Source of the DNA: Methylophilus medardicus
GTDB lineage: Bacteria > Pseudomonadota > Gammaproteobacteria > Burkholderiales > Methylophilaceae
DNA length: 64,000 nucleotides
Assembly (NCBI RefSeq): GCF_006363955.1
Contig: NZ_CP040948.1
Span: 930,001 to 994,000 of the forward strand
Direction of reading: 5' to 3'
Shown here piece after piece: positions 34,137 to 43,116 of this stretch (positions within the stretch are counted from its first letter, which is position 1; the number at the start of each line of letters is the position of its first letter). The position numbers and the translations under genes were made by a program. The notes under the pieces are model-generated. The model made no database searches. It saw only the letters and a list, made by a program, of their open reading frames with translations, and had not been told where the DNA came from.

Positions 34137-35006
34137 TTAAAGTTGCTGCATCCACTTTGCTAAGTTTGTTTCTCCCAGTATGTTCATCAAAAACAACAAT
34201 AGCTGATAGCAGGCGGTTTCTTTCGTATGCGCAGGCCATCGATGGCTTTGCGTGTAATGCTGTTTAAAGATGACCAGTTGTGCGGGTGTGAATACATATT
34301 CGAGTAACAGTAAGTCTAGCGTACGCGGTGCAATCACAAACGCATCCAAATCAATGAGCGCCAGGGTATTGTCTTCTGAGCCACGAAATTGATCCCAGCG
34401 CAAATCCAGCATCATCGGCACAAATTGAGTTTCATGGATCTGGTCAATCTGCGCTAATGCTTTAATCAGCGTGGGTTCGGTCATCGACATCCCCTGTTTG
34501 TTGGCTAAAAAAACAAGGGTGTCATGTAAACGGCTTGCCCATGCTTCGGCAGTAAATACTGGCTTGTGCAGTGTGCCCCAATTCGAATAACTAGATTGAT
34601 GCAATTTGGCGATATGTGCCGCTAACTGTACGACCCACTGCTCAGTGACGTGGTCTATGTCTTTTCCCTCTAAAAAACGGGTCAGGACGAATCGGTGAAC
34701 ACCGGCTGAAACAAATGCTGGCGTCTTAAGCGTACCGTTCTTCTCTAAAAAAACATGTGTTAAATGAATCTCGCCCAAGCTGGCTGGAAAATCAGCAGCA
34801 AATAAATGGTTTGCGCCGGACCAGAAAGCAGATTCGTCTATGGTTTTTTGATTGCAGACTTTAAGCACCATTTCACCTTGGGTGGTTTGGCAGGCAAAAA
34901 GCTGATGCGAACTATCCTCAAACCTGGCTTGAATGGATTCAGGTTCGGCAATCAGTGGCGGCAAACAGGCTTGTTCGGCGGCGGTGAGTAATGGATAGCT
35001 GAACAT
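34137..35006 (-). CDS. Aminoglycoside phosphotransferase-fold protein, unusual catalytic motif
   Basis: A 289-residue protein with an APH-like kinase pattern: MVLKVCNQ (ATP-site Lys near 49), RFVLTRFLEGKDIDHV, HIAKLHQ (about 131-136) and ALIDLDAFVIAP (metal Asp near 219/221). The usual HxDxxxxN catalytic loop reads MMLDLRWDQF (199-206), so the His is lost and the Asn is Gln. It converges on the PnuC gene with a 5-bp gap. A thiamin kinase is an attractive guess from the neighbours, but the gene is on the other strand and the altered loop weakens it. Confidence 0.7.
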   Translation of the reverse strand: MFSYPLLTAAEQACLPPLIAEPESIQARFEDSSHQLFACQTTQGEMVLKVCNQKTIDESAFWSGANHLFAADFPASLGEIHLTHVFLEKNGTLKTPAFVSAGVHRFVLTRFLEGKDIDHVTEQWVVQLAAHIAKLHQSSYSNWGTLHKPVFTAEAWASRLHDTLVFLANKQGMSMTEPTLIKALAQIDQIHETQFVPMMLDLRWDQFRGSEDNTLALIDLDAFVIAPRTLDLLLLEYVFTPAQLVIFKQHYTQSHRWPAHTKETACYQLLLFLMNILGETNLAKWMQQL

Positions 35007-35157
35007 TTGAGCAGTGCGGGTTAAGGCGTCTGAAGGTTACAGCAACCTGCGCAAAGGCTTTATTAAAGCCGGCAGCGGACATGAGCAAGTTTTAAAGGGG
35101 CGGTTCACCAACCCATTTTTTTCAATTGGCGCGGTAAGCGCGTCGTTGCGATGCAGC

Positions 35158-37734
35158 CTACAGCTCATAAAGCGCTTGTTTAAGCAAAGCGATTTGCGCC
35201 TCAGGAATCATTTGACCATTGTGCGCAGAGATCAGAAAACTATCTTCAACGCGATTCCCCAACGTGTTGATTTTAGCATTGTGTAACTCAATGCCCAGTT
35301 GATGAAAGATCAGTGCCATGCTGGCCAGCAGGCCAGGCCTGTCGTTTGCGACAACATTCAGCTGCTGAAAGGTCAGCGCATGGTTATATTGACTGACCAC
35401 GGGCTGCAGATGAATTTGGGTGGCAATCGGCATGTGTTTCACTTGCCGACTGACTCTGCCTCTAATCGGCGCTGGCATGCTGTCATGACCCAGTAACTTA
35501 TCGTTGAGCCCTTGTTCAATATGCTTAAGTAAGCCGTTATAGCTGATCTGGCGTGTTTCAGGCTCAAGCACGATAAAGTTATCCAGCGCGTAGCCGTGTG
35601 CAGTCGTGTAAATCTTGGCCTGCACAATGTTGTATTGCATGCTGTCGAAAAAATGGCAGATGCGGGCAAAGATTTCCCGCTGATCACGGCTATAAATCAT
35701 GACCTGAATGCCATCACCTTTGGGGCTCAAACGCGCGCGTACAATGGGTTTTGCAGATTGCTGGTGCGGCATCAGCAATCGGCTTTGCCAAGCAATTTCG
35801 TCACTGTCAAAGCGGCTAAAATAGCCGCCTCCAAATGCTTCCCATAACGGTTGCACTGACGATTCTTTTAAATTGAAACTGCTGAGCTTTTGTAATACTT
35901 CTTGTTTGCGCAAACGCAGCTGCGCCTCGGTATTGAGTGATTGTTGCAGCACACGACGCGTTTGCAGAAACAGACTTTCTAGCAGTTTGGCTTTCCATGC
36001 ATTCCAGACATTGGGGCTGGTGCCGCGAATATCCGCCACTGTTAACAAATACAAAGCAGTGAGCCGATATTCTGATCCGACAAATTGTGCAAACGCTTCA
36101 ATTACATCGGGGTCTGATAAGTCACTTTTTTGTGCCGTGCTCGATAGTTTTAAATGGGCTTCGACCAGCCATGCGACCAGGTCGATATCGGCTTTGGCGA
36201 GTCCTAGTGACCGACAAAAGCGTCTGGCATCGATGGTGCCTAATTGCGAATGATCGCCGCCGCGGCCTTTGGCGATATCATGAAAGATCGCAGCCAAATA
36301 GAGTAAATGTGGCTGGCTAAAGTCATTGAACAGTTGGCTGCATAACGGAAACTCATGTCGCAAATCTGGCTTGGCAAAGCGGCGTAAATTACGCAACACA
36401 TTCAGGGTGTGTTCATCGACGGTGTAGACATGAAATAAATCATGCTGCATTTGCGCGATGACCCGGCCAAATACCGGAATGTAACGACCCAGAATGCCAT
36501 ATCGGTTCATGCGGCGCATGCCGCGATGGACGCCTTCGCGGCTTTGCAGAATCTGCAGAAATAGCGCTTTATGCGCGGCATTCTGTCTAAAACTGCGGTC
36601 AATTAATGGCTGCGCATCTTGCAATGCCCTCACGAGCGGCGCGCTAAAGCCAGTGATGGCGGGATGCTGCTGTAACAATTGAAAGCAGCGCAGGAGGGCG
36701 CCAGGTTTACGTTGAAACAAATCCGGCGTTTGTACACTTAACAAGCCTTGTGATAGCGTAAAGTCTTCGTCGATGACGGTGGGTGGCTCACTTGGCGGGT
36801 TCACCCGTGCATGCATACGTTTGAGCAGCACCTCGTTTTCAATGATGATGGCCCTGGCGCTGCGATAAAAGCCTTGCATCAGTTGCTCGCTGGCGCGTTT
36901 TTGCGGCGTGGTCTGATAGCCCATTTGTTCGGCCAGTGTGTTCTGAAAATCAAATACCAAACGATCTTCTCGGCGGTTGGCCAACAAGTGTAAGCGGATG
37001 CGCAAGTTGTGTAGCAAGCGCTCATGCTGCTTGAGTTGGTTGGCTTGGCTGCGACTCAACAGGCCAGCATCGACCAAGCCGCTCCAATCTTTCCCCAAGC
37101 CTTGGCTTTGGGCAACCCACAAAATCATATGTAAATCGCGTAGTCCGCCCGGACTCTCTTTGATATTGGGTTCTAGGTTATAGGCGGTATCATGAAATTT
37201 GGCGTGGCGAATTTGTTGCTCACGCAGCTTTTCGGCAAAAAAACGGCCTTGATCGAGTTGCGCTTGTAACGATTGCGTCAAGGCATTGAAAGTTGGGCGA
37301 TGACCGGTCAGCCAGCGCGCCTCTAACAGATTGGTCATTATGGTGACGTCCAGCTTGGCTTCGTCCAGACACTCTTGCAGTGTCCTCACGCTGTGACCGA
37401 TATTAAGCCCAATATCCCACAAGGTGCCAATCAGCGACTCCACTTCGGTTTGCAAGTCAGCATCACTGACTTCTGGCATCAAAATTAATAAATCAATGTC
37501 AGAGTGCGGAAACATCTCTCCCCGGCCATAGCCGCCAACGGCAATCAGGCTGACGCTGGCAGGCAGCGCGTAGCTGCGCCACAGGTCTCGCAACAGTTGA
37601 TCCAAGACCCGCGTATGCTGTTGCAATAGCGTTTTGGCTTGTGGCTTAGCCAGATAGGCGTCGGCAATTTTTTGACGCGCCTGTTGTAGCGCATCACGCC
37701 AGTGTTTGAGCTGTTCCTTGCTGATCACGGTCAT
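35158..37734 (-). CDS. glnD: Bifunctional uridylyltransferase/uridylyl-removing enzyme GlnD
   Basis: An 858-residue nitrogen sensor that adds UMP to PII at low glutamine and removes it at high glutamine. The N-terminal transferase motif is GGYGRGEMFPHSDIDLLI (about 67-84). The HD domain carries LAAIFHDIAKGRGGDHSQLG. Two ACT domains lie at the C-terminus (PIVRARLSPKGDGIQVMI and VVANDRPGLLASMALIFHQL). Length is normal. It follows map by 29 bp on the minus strand. Confidence 0.97.
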   Translation of the reverse strand: MTVISKEQLKHWRDALQQARQKIADAYLAKPQAKTLLQQHTRVLDQLLRDLWRSYALPASVSLIAVGGYGRGEMFPHSDIDLLILMPEVSDADLQTEVESLIGTLWDIGLNIGHSVRTLQECLDEAKLDVTIMTNLLEARWLTGHRPTFNALTQSLQAQLDQGRFFAEKLREQQIRHAKFHDTAYNLEPNIKESPGGLRDLHMILWVAQSQGLGKDWSGLVDAGLLSRSQANQLKQHERLLHNLRIRLHLLANRREDRLVFDFQNTLAEQMGYQTTPQKRASEQLMQGFYRSARAIIIENEVLLKRMHARVNPPSEPPTVIDEDFTLSQGLLSVQTPDLFQRKPGALLRCFQLLQQHPAITGFSAPLVRALQDAQPLIDRSFRQNAAHKALFLQILQSREGVHRGMRRMNRYGILGRYIPVFGRVIAQMQHDLFHVYTVDEHTLNVLRNLRRFAKPDLRHEFPLCSQLFNDFSQPHLLYLAAIFHDIAKGRGGDHSQLGTIDARRFCRSLGLAKADIDLVAWLVEAHLKLSSTAQKSDLSDPDVIEAFAQFVGSEYRLTALYLLTVADIRGTSPNVWNAWKAKLLESLFLQTRRVLQQSLNTEAQLRLRKQEVLQKLSSFNLKESSVQPLWEAFGGGYFSRFDSDEIAWQSRLLMPHQQSAKPIVRARLSPKGDGIQVMIYSRDQREIFARICHFFDSMQYNIVQAKIYTTAHGYALDNFIVLEPETRQISYNGLLKHIEQGLNDKLLGHDSMPAPIRGRVSRQVKHMPIATQIHLQPVVSQYNHALTFQQLNVVANDRPGLLASMALIFHQLGIELHNAKINTLGNRVEDSFLISAHNGQMIPEAQIALLKQALYEL

Positions 37735-37763
37735 GTGGCAATGAACCTCAATGCTAGCGTCAA

Positions 37764-38558
37764 TTACAGGGTTGGTCGTGCTGGTGTGCCAGCAGACACG
37801 GTCATGATTTCAAAGCCATCTTCGGTGACCAATACGGTGTGCTCCCATTGCGCAGACAAACTGCGGTCTTTGGTGACCACGGTCCAACCATCGGGCATGA
37901 ATTTGATCTCGCGGCGGCCAGCGTTGATCATGGGTTCGATGGTGAAAATCATCCCGGCTTTGAGGGGCAGGCCAGCGCCGGCTTTGCCATAATGTAGCAC
38001 TTGTGGTTCGCAATGAAATTTTTTGCCAATGCCGTGGCCGCAGAACTCACGCACGATACTGTAGCCATTTTTTTCGGCAAACGATTGAATGGCATAGCCA
38101 ATATCGCCCAGCGTGTTACCAGGTTTGACTTGTTCTATGCCGCGCCACATGGCCTGATAAGTGAGATCGCACAAGCGTTTGGCTTGTGGTGATACCGCAC
38201 CCACTAGGAACATCCGCGAGGTGTCGCCGTGGTAGCCGTCTTTGATGACTGTGATATCGAGATTCACAATATCGCCCGCCTTTAGCGCTTTCTCACTCGG
38301 CACCCCATGGCAAATTTGTTGATTAATTGAGGTGCAGATCGACTTTGGATAAGGCGTATGGCCGTCGGGCGCGTAATTCAGCGGCGCGGGAATGGCTTGC
38401 TGCACGTTTACGATGTAATCGTGGCACAGCTGGTCCAGTTGATTGGTGGTGACCCCTGGAACGACAAACGGGCTGATGTAATCAAGCACCTCTGAGGCCA
38501 GGCGGCCAGCGATGCGCATTTTTTCAATTTCTTCGGGAGTGTGCAGAATAATCGCCAT
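37764..38558 (-). CDS. map: Methionine aminopeptidase, type I
   Basis: A 265-residue metallopeptidase that removes N-terminal Met. Metal ligands are visible in VNLDITVIKDGYHGDTSRMF (two Asp), FCGHGIGKKFH (His), FTIEPMIN (Glu) and QWEHTVLVTEDG (Glu). The start MAIILHTPEEIEKMR at 38558 is the standard N-terminus; an ATG at 38597 adds 13 unrelated residues. glnD follows. Confidence 0.96.
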   Translation of the reverse strand: MAIILHTPEEIEKMRIAGRLASEVLDYISPFVVPGVTTNQLDQLCHDYIVNVQQAIPAPLNYAPDGHTPYPKSICTSINQQICHGVPSEKALKAGDIVNLDITVIKDGYHGDTSRMFLVGAVSPQAKRLCDLTYQAMWRGIEQVKPGNTLGDIGYAIQSFAEKNGYSIVREFCGHGIGKKFHCEPQVLHYGKAGAGLPLKAGMIFTIEPMINAGRREIKFMPDGWTVVTKDRSLSAQWEHTVLVTEDGFEIMTVSAGTPARPTL

Positions 38559-38795
38559 AGGCCAGATGACTTTCAAAACCTGGTGACAAAACACCAAAGC
38601 TTGGGAATCAATAACTAAAATTGCATTCTAACATAGGCAATTATGCGGTATCACTAAAGTCGTGGGCCTTTTATGCCGATAACACGGATATGCCGTAAAA
38701 AAACAAACAGGCGTTTAAATCTGCGATTGATTACGGCATCGCATTTGGCCGCGATGTTTTATACTCGGCCGCAACAATGAAGCTGGAGCGAACAC

Positions 38796-39635
38796 ATGGT
38801 GACACTCACCGAAGCTAGGGCCAACCGAACCGTCAAAGACTGGGTCGCTTTTTTAAAGCAGGCGGATACGCCGGTATTGCGCCAAACGGCTAGAGAGTTA
38901 GCACAGTTGCGCGAGCGTGAGGAAGAGACAGGCGCCCGCGACATCACCCGAGTGGTGATCAATGATCCGCTGATGGTGTTCAAGGTGTTGACCTATGCCA
39001 ATAATCACCGCAGCCGTCATCAGTTGCAAGACCTGGTGCAGGTAGAACAGGCCCTGATGATGATGGGCAGCAGCACGTTTTTCGAGCAGATTCCAACCGA
39101 GCGCCATGTCGAGGATGTGCTGAATCAGCATGTGCCAGCGCTGATCGACCTCTTAAAGCTGATGGTGCGCGCACATCGCGCCGGCTATTTTGCCGCAGAG
39201 TTTGCCGCGCATCTGATGGACTTGCATGCAGAAGAAGTGCGTGTTGCGGCCTCACTGTATGATTTTGCTGAGATGCTGATGTGGTGCTTTTATCCAGAGG
39301 CCATGGACGAGATCAGTCAGCGCCAATCTGCGGATAAAACTTTACGCAGTCGAGTGGTGCAGCAAGAAGTGCTGGGGTTTCGGTTGTTAGACTTGCAAGC
39401 GGAGCTCGTGAGAGCTTTTAATCTGCCAGCGCTATTAAATGACTTAATGGACGAGCAACGCGCCCATTTGCCGAGGGTACGCAATGTGCAGTTGGCGGTG
39501 AATCTTGCCCGGCATTCAGCGGACGGTTGGGACAATGCGGCGTTGCCGGACGACTATAAAGACATTGCGCAGTTGCTACATGTGGATGTAGATCGCGTGC
39601 GACATATTGTCGGTGTGCCGCAGTCGCGCAGCTAA
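38796..39635 (+). CDS. HDOD-domain signalling protein
   Basis: A 279-residue protein consisting almost entirely of an HDOD domain: DITRVVINDPLMVFKVLTYAN, then LVQVEQALMMMGSSTFFEQI and LHAEEVRVAASLYDFAEMLMW. HDOD proteins lack the metal-binding His-Asp of true HD phosphohydrolases and act as adaptors in stress or motility signalling. TGGAG precedes the ATG. It reads divergently from map and convergently with the TPR gene. No output domain is fused. Confidence 0.85.
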   Translation: MVTLTEARANRTVKDWVAFLKQADTPVLRQTARELAQLREREEETGARDITRVVINDPLMVFKVLTYANNHRSRHQLQDLVQVEQALMMMGSSTFFEQIPTERHVEDVLNQHVPALIDLLKLMVRAHRAGYFAAEFAAHLMDLHAEEVRVAASLYDFAEMLMWCFYPEAMDEISQRQSADKTLRSRVVQQEVLGFRLLDLQAELVRAFNLPALLNDLMDEQRAHLPRVRNVQLAVNLARHSADGWDNAALPDDYKDIAQLLHVDVDRVRHIVGVPQSRS

Positions 39636-39639
39636 ACCG

Positions 39640-41475
39640 TCAGTGCTCGATTGCACGTTGGGCTAAGCAATCGGTAATCGCTTGGTGGACTTCATCAATC
39701 ACCTGTTCCCAAGGTTGATTCAGTGCTTGCCTGAACAGTCGCATCCCGGGATACCAAGGGCTATCCTCACGGGTCTGCAACCAGCGAAAATGCGCTTGAT
39801 GCGGCAATAGCAACCAGACGCGTTTCCCTAATGCCGCGGCCAAATGTGCGACCGCAGTATCCACAGAAATCACTAAATCCATCTGCATAATCAGCCCGGC
39901 CGTATCAGTGAAATTGGTCAGTGCCGGATGATGACACTCCAGCATTGGGAAACGCTTGAGCATAATGTGGTCTTCCCGGCGAAACTCCTTTTGCAAACTG
40001 TGCCATTCCACCTCCATTTGCAGCAATGGCGCCATCAGGTAGAGCGGGATACTCCGTCGTTTGTCATATTTATTGTCTGCATCGCCACACCAGTTGAGTC
40101 CAATGCGCAGGCGTCTGGTCGGCCCCAGCAACTGCTGCCAAGGTGCGCTATAGCGGGCATCGATGGCAAGGTAAGGCAGACTCGCCGGGATCGTGTCTGG
40201 CCGCGTTTTAAATACGGCTGGTAGGCTCAGCATCGGGCAATACACATCAAAATGCGGCAACGGTCGGCCATCTTTGCAAATGACCAAGATGGCTGCATCC
40301 TGCGCCCAAAATGCATGCAGCAGATCAAACAGCGCCTCAGGCACCGCGACAATAATCTGATTGGGTTTGAAGGTTTTGATCAATGGGAGGTAGCGGCAAT
40401 ACTGCAAGGTGTCGCTTAAACTCATCTCAGCCAGAATCAGAATCGTTTTACCCACCAGCGAGCCGGTCTCTCGCCACAAGGCCTCGGCAGGCAGCGATGG
40501 CTTTTCAGGCAATATTTGAAAACGCGATGCGTACATCGGCCAGCCGTCGTCGTATTCGCCGCGGGCCAGTTTTAACATGCTTAGATAATATTGCGCCTGT
40601 GCATGGTGGGGGGCATGTTGCAACGCCGACTCTAGGCAGGTGTAAGACTCCTCGGCATCCCCATTTTCAAACAGCGCTAAGCCCAAATTACAATGGGCGG
40701 ACGCATAGCCCGGGTTTAATTGCAGTGCTTGCCTGAAATCTGCAATCGCGGCCGGATACTGGCCGAGTTGACACAGCACGACGCCACGGTTGTTGTAGGG
40801 AGCCGGTAAGTTGGGCTGGTGTGCAATGGCCTCATCAAAGCTGGCCAAAGCGGCCTGTGTATTGCCTTGTTGTTGCAAAATGAGTGCACGTTGATGATAG
40901 GCCTCGGCAAAGGTAGGCTGAATATCAATGGCACGCTGCATACATTGCAAAGCCTCATCCGTGGCCTGCAATTGCTGGCAAAGCACCCCTAGTCGATATT
41001 GGAATTGCGCATGTTCAGGATGGGCGATAATCGCTTGTCTGAGCATGTTGGCGGCCTGTGACTGCTGTTGTGTTTGCAGCATTAGGTCGACACACTCGGT
41101 AAAGGCTTGAATCAGTTGCGGCGCTAATTTGGTTGCTGTGCGCAGCCGTAAAATGGCTTCTTGGGTGCGGCCGAGATTTCTCAGCGCCCGCGCATCCAGA
41201 AAATATAATTGGGCCTGCTTGGGATCCAGCGCAATGGCTTGTTTGTAAGATTCATGGGCGGCTTTGAATTGCTGCGTGCGCATGTGCAGATTGGCCAATT
41301 GTAGACGCAACTCTAACAGCGTCGGCTGCAGACTGATGGCTTGCAGAAAATACTGCTCTGCCGCATGAAACTCTTCATTTTGCAGCATAATGCTGGCCAG
41401 CTTTTGGTAGGCATCCCAACGTTGCGGGTCATGCGCAATCAGTTTGAGTAGTTTTGCAATGGCTTCATTATTCAT
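39640..41475 (-). CDS. TPR protein with C-terminal glycosyltransferase-like domain
   Basis: A 611-residue protein. About nine TPR units fill residues 1-330 (repeating motifs such as AEAYHQRALILQQQGNTQAA and APYNNRGVVLCQLGQYPAAI). The C-terminal 280 residues resemble heptosyltransferase-type GT9/TPR-glycosyltransferase proteins: LRIGLNWCGDADNKYDKRRS and MDLVISVDTAVAHLAAALGK, the nucleotide-sugar-binding segment. The target is unknown; such fusions act on proteins or envelope glycans. It has no signal peptide, so it is probably cytosolic. Confidence 0.82.
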   Translation of the reverse strand: MNNEAIAKLLKLIAHDPQRWDAYQKLASIMLQNEEFHAAEQYFLQAISLQPTLLELRLQLANLHMRTQQFKAAHESYKQAIALDPKQAQLYFLDARALRNLGRTQEAILRLRTATKLAPQLIQAFTECVDLMLQTQQQSQAANMLRQAIIAHPEHAQFQYRLGVLCQQLQATDEALQCMQRAIDIQPTFAEAYHQRALILQQQGNTQAALASFDEAIAHQPNLPAPYNNRGVVLCQLGQYPAAIADFRQALQLNPGYASAHCNLGLALFENGDAEESYTCLESALQHAPHHAQAQYYLSMLKLARGEYDDGWPMYASRFQILPEKPSLPAEALWRETGSLVGKTILILAEMSLSDTLQYCRYLPLIKTFKPNQIIVAVPEALFDLLHAFWAQDAAILVICKDGRPLPHFDVYCPMLSLPAVFKTRPDTIPASLPYLAIDARYSAPWQQLLGPTRRLRIGLNWCGDADNKYDKRRSIPLYLMAPLLQMEVEWHSLQKEFRREDHIMLKRFPMLECHHPALTNFTDTAGLIMQMDLVISVDTAVAHLAAALGKRVWLLLPHQAHFRWLQTREDSPWYPGMRLFRQALNQPWEQVIDEVHQAITDCLAQRAIEH

Positions 41476-41625
41476 AGGAGTGACTGCAACACTTCAGACG
41501 TTTGCGTGTGACCTTAAATTGACAGATGGCGGATTAAGGTACAATAAGCAGCTGAATGCGTCAACGACCAAACGGTCATCAGACCAAACTTTAAGTCACT
41601 GCCGGTGTAGAGAGGAAAGCAAATA

Positions 41626-42165
41626 ATGCTCATCAAATTGATCATGTACGGACTGTTATTATGGCTGGCCGTTTGGGGGTATCGTCAATATCAGCAGCCT
41701 TCGACACGCGTTAGTGTCGGCATGAAAGCACCGGACTTTAACCTGCCTGACGCGACTGGCAATGTCCGTCGTTTGGCCGATTGGCAAGGCAAGTGGCTGG
41801 TGCTGTATTTTTATCCCAAAGATGACACGCCGGGTTGTACGCGCGAGGCTTGTCACTTTAGGGACGATATTCAACAGATTCATGCCCTAGGCGCAGAGGT
41901 GATCGGCATCAGCGTAGACACCGTTGCCAGCCATGCCAAATTTGCGCAAAAGCACCGCTTATCTTTTCCATTGCTGGCGGATAGTAATGGTCAGGTCGCC
42001 GACACCTATGGCGCATTGTTGAACTTAGGCGTGTTTCAAGCGGCCAAACGGATGACTTTTATCATCGACCCGCAAGGGATGGTCGCGCAGACCTACAGCA
42101 ACGTCAATCCAGATGGCCATAGTCAGGCGATTATTGACGACCTCAAACGATTGTCAGCATTTTAA
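41626..42165 (+). CDS. bcp: Membrane-anchored Bcp-type peroxiredoxin
   Basis: A 179-residue thiol peroxidase. The core is PDFNLPDATGNVRRLADW (start), then FYPKDDTPGCTREACHFRDD with the peroxidatic Cys in TPGCT and a second Cys five residues on, as in Bcp. A hydrophobic N-terminal helix (4-19) not found in E. coli Bcp probably anchors the enzyme to the inner membrane. GAGAGGA supports the ATG at 41626. folA follows after 11 bp. Confidence 0.9.
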   Translation: MLIKLIMYGLLLWLAVWGYRQYQQPSTRVSVGMKAPDFNLPDATGNVRRLADWQGKWLVLYFYPKDDTPGCTREACHFRDDIQQIHALGAEVIGISVDTVASHAKFAQKHRLSFPLLADSNGQVADTYGALLNLGVFQAAKRMTFIIDPQGMVAQTYSNVNPDGHSQAIIDDLKRLSAF

Positions 42166-42176
42166 AAGGCGAGGTT

Positions 42177-42659
42177 ATGCAAGCACTCTCTCTGATTGTG
42201 GCGCATGCGGATCACCAGGTGATCGGCCACAACAATCAATTACCATGGCATCTGCCCGAAGACCTCAAGCGGTTTAAACAACTAACCATGGGCCATCACA
42301 TCATCATGGGTCGCAAAACCTTTGAATCTCTTGGGCGTTTGCTGCCCGGTCGCACTTCTGTGATTGTGACGCGCGACGCTGCCTATGCCGTGGCAGGCGC
42401 CAAAATTGCCCACTCATTACCGGAGGCGTTGGCGGCGTGTGCTGGAGATGATGAGCCCTTTTTAATCGGTGGGGCAGAGCTCTACGCGCAAGGGCTGGCT
42501 TATGTCACGCGCCTGTACATCACGCGCGTCAAGGCGCAGGTGGAAGGGGATGCGTTTTTTCCTGAGATGAACATGCATGAGTGGGTATTGCAAAGCGAGG
42601 AGAGTCATACCTCGGGCAATGGCTTGCAGTATAGTGATCTGGTTTATCAGCGTCGCTGA
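42177..42659 (+). CDS. folA: Dihydrofolate reductase
   Basis: A 160-residue enzyme that reduces dihydrofolate to THF with NADPH. The substrate loop NNQLPWHLPEDLKRFKQLT, the NADPH motif GHHIIMGRKTFESLG and FLIGGAELYAQGL are intact. The trimethoprim-binding region looks ordinary. In a methylotroph it feeds the folate pool that Fhs also uses. Confidence 0.97.
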   Translation: MQALSLIVAHADHQVIGHNNQLPWHLPEDLKRFKQLTMGHHIIMGRKTFESLGRLLPGRTSVIVTRDAAYAVAGAKIAHSLPEALAACAGDDEPFLIGGAELYAQGLAYVTRLYITRVKAQVEGDAFFPEMNMHEWVLQSEESHTSGNGLQYSDLVYQRR

Positions 42660-42720
42660 TTTGGATGATTTGACCAGACAGATATAGTCTTAAAAAAGTC
42701 ATTTTTTAATGGGGGTGTTG

Positions 42721-43047
42721 ATGCATTGCTTTTCGCCTTTTCGGCGAGTTACTTTTTTTGCTTGCTCAAAGAATAAGTCACCAAAAGAAACGCACCCCAG
42801 CTTCCGCTTTTAACCTGTGCTACTCGGTTTGCCGGGCGTCCATCGAAACTCGCCCTGACAAGCTACACAAGACGTGGCTTGCTGGGTGCGCAAGCCGCCA
42901 GAGCGAGTTCCGATGGGCGCCCATTTTGACGCGCAGCGCAAGGAAGGCGAAGGCCGTGATGCCTGGGTGTCTTCCTCTTTGGTTACTTGTCTTAAGGACA
43001 AGCGCCAGAGAGTGCCTCGCCTAGAGGGGCGAAAAGCAAGAATGCAT
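42721..43047. repeat. Large near-palindromic intergenic repeat, about 330 bp
   Basis: Nested inverted repeats: ATGCAT at both ends (42721-42726; 43042-43047), a perfect 12-bp TTGCTTTTCGCC (42726-42737)/GGCGAAAAGCAA (43028-43039), GGCGAG (42743-42748)/CTCGCC (43016-43021), about 42769-42787 with 42977-42993, a 20-bp arm (42834-42853/42903-42922, 18/20) and a central 7-bp stem (42860-42866/42874-42880). It fills the 457-bp gap between folA and the decarboxylase. No transposase is present. It looks like a MITE-like or REP-like hairpin element; small ORFs inside it are unlikely to be real. Confidence 0.7.
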
Positions 43048-43070
43048 GTAATCGCAACGGCCCTAAAAAC

Positions 43071-43096
43071 AAAAAAGGGAACGCTTTGGCGTTCCC
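43071..43096 (-). terminator. Rho-independent terminator of decarboxylase gene
   Basis: GGGAACGC (43077-43084), TTTG, GCGTTCCC (43089-43096). On the minus strand the stem is followed by TTTTTT (43071-43076). It lies 21 bp after the decarboxylase stop. Confidence 0.92.
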
Positions 43097-43116
43097 TCAT
43101 GCCGCATTACTAGAAA

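Noticed and set aside
42758-43113. Small open frames inside the intergenic palindrome, on both strands
   Set aside because: They follow the inverted repeats, so both strands look open by symmetry. No ribosome-binding site or domain supports them.
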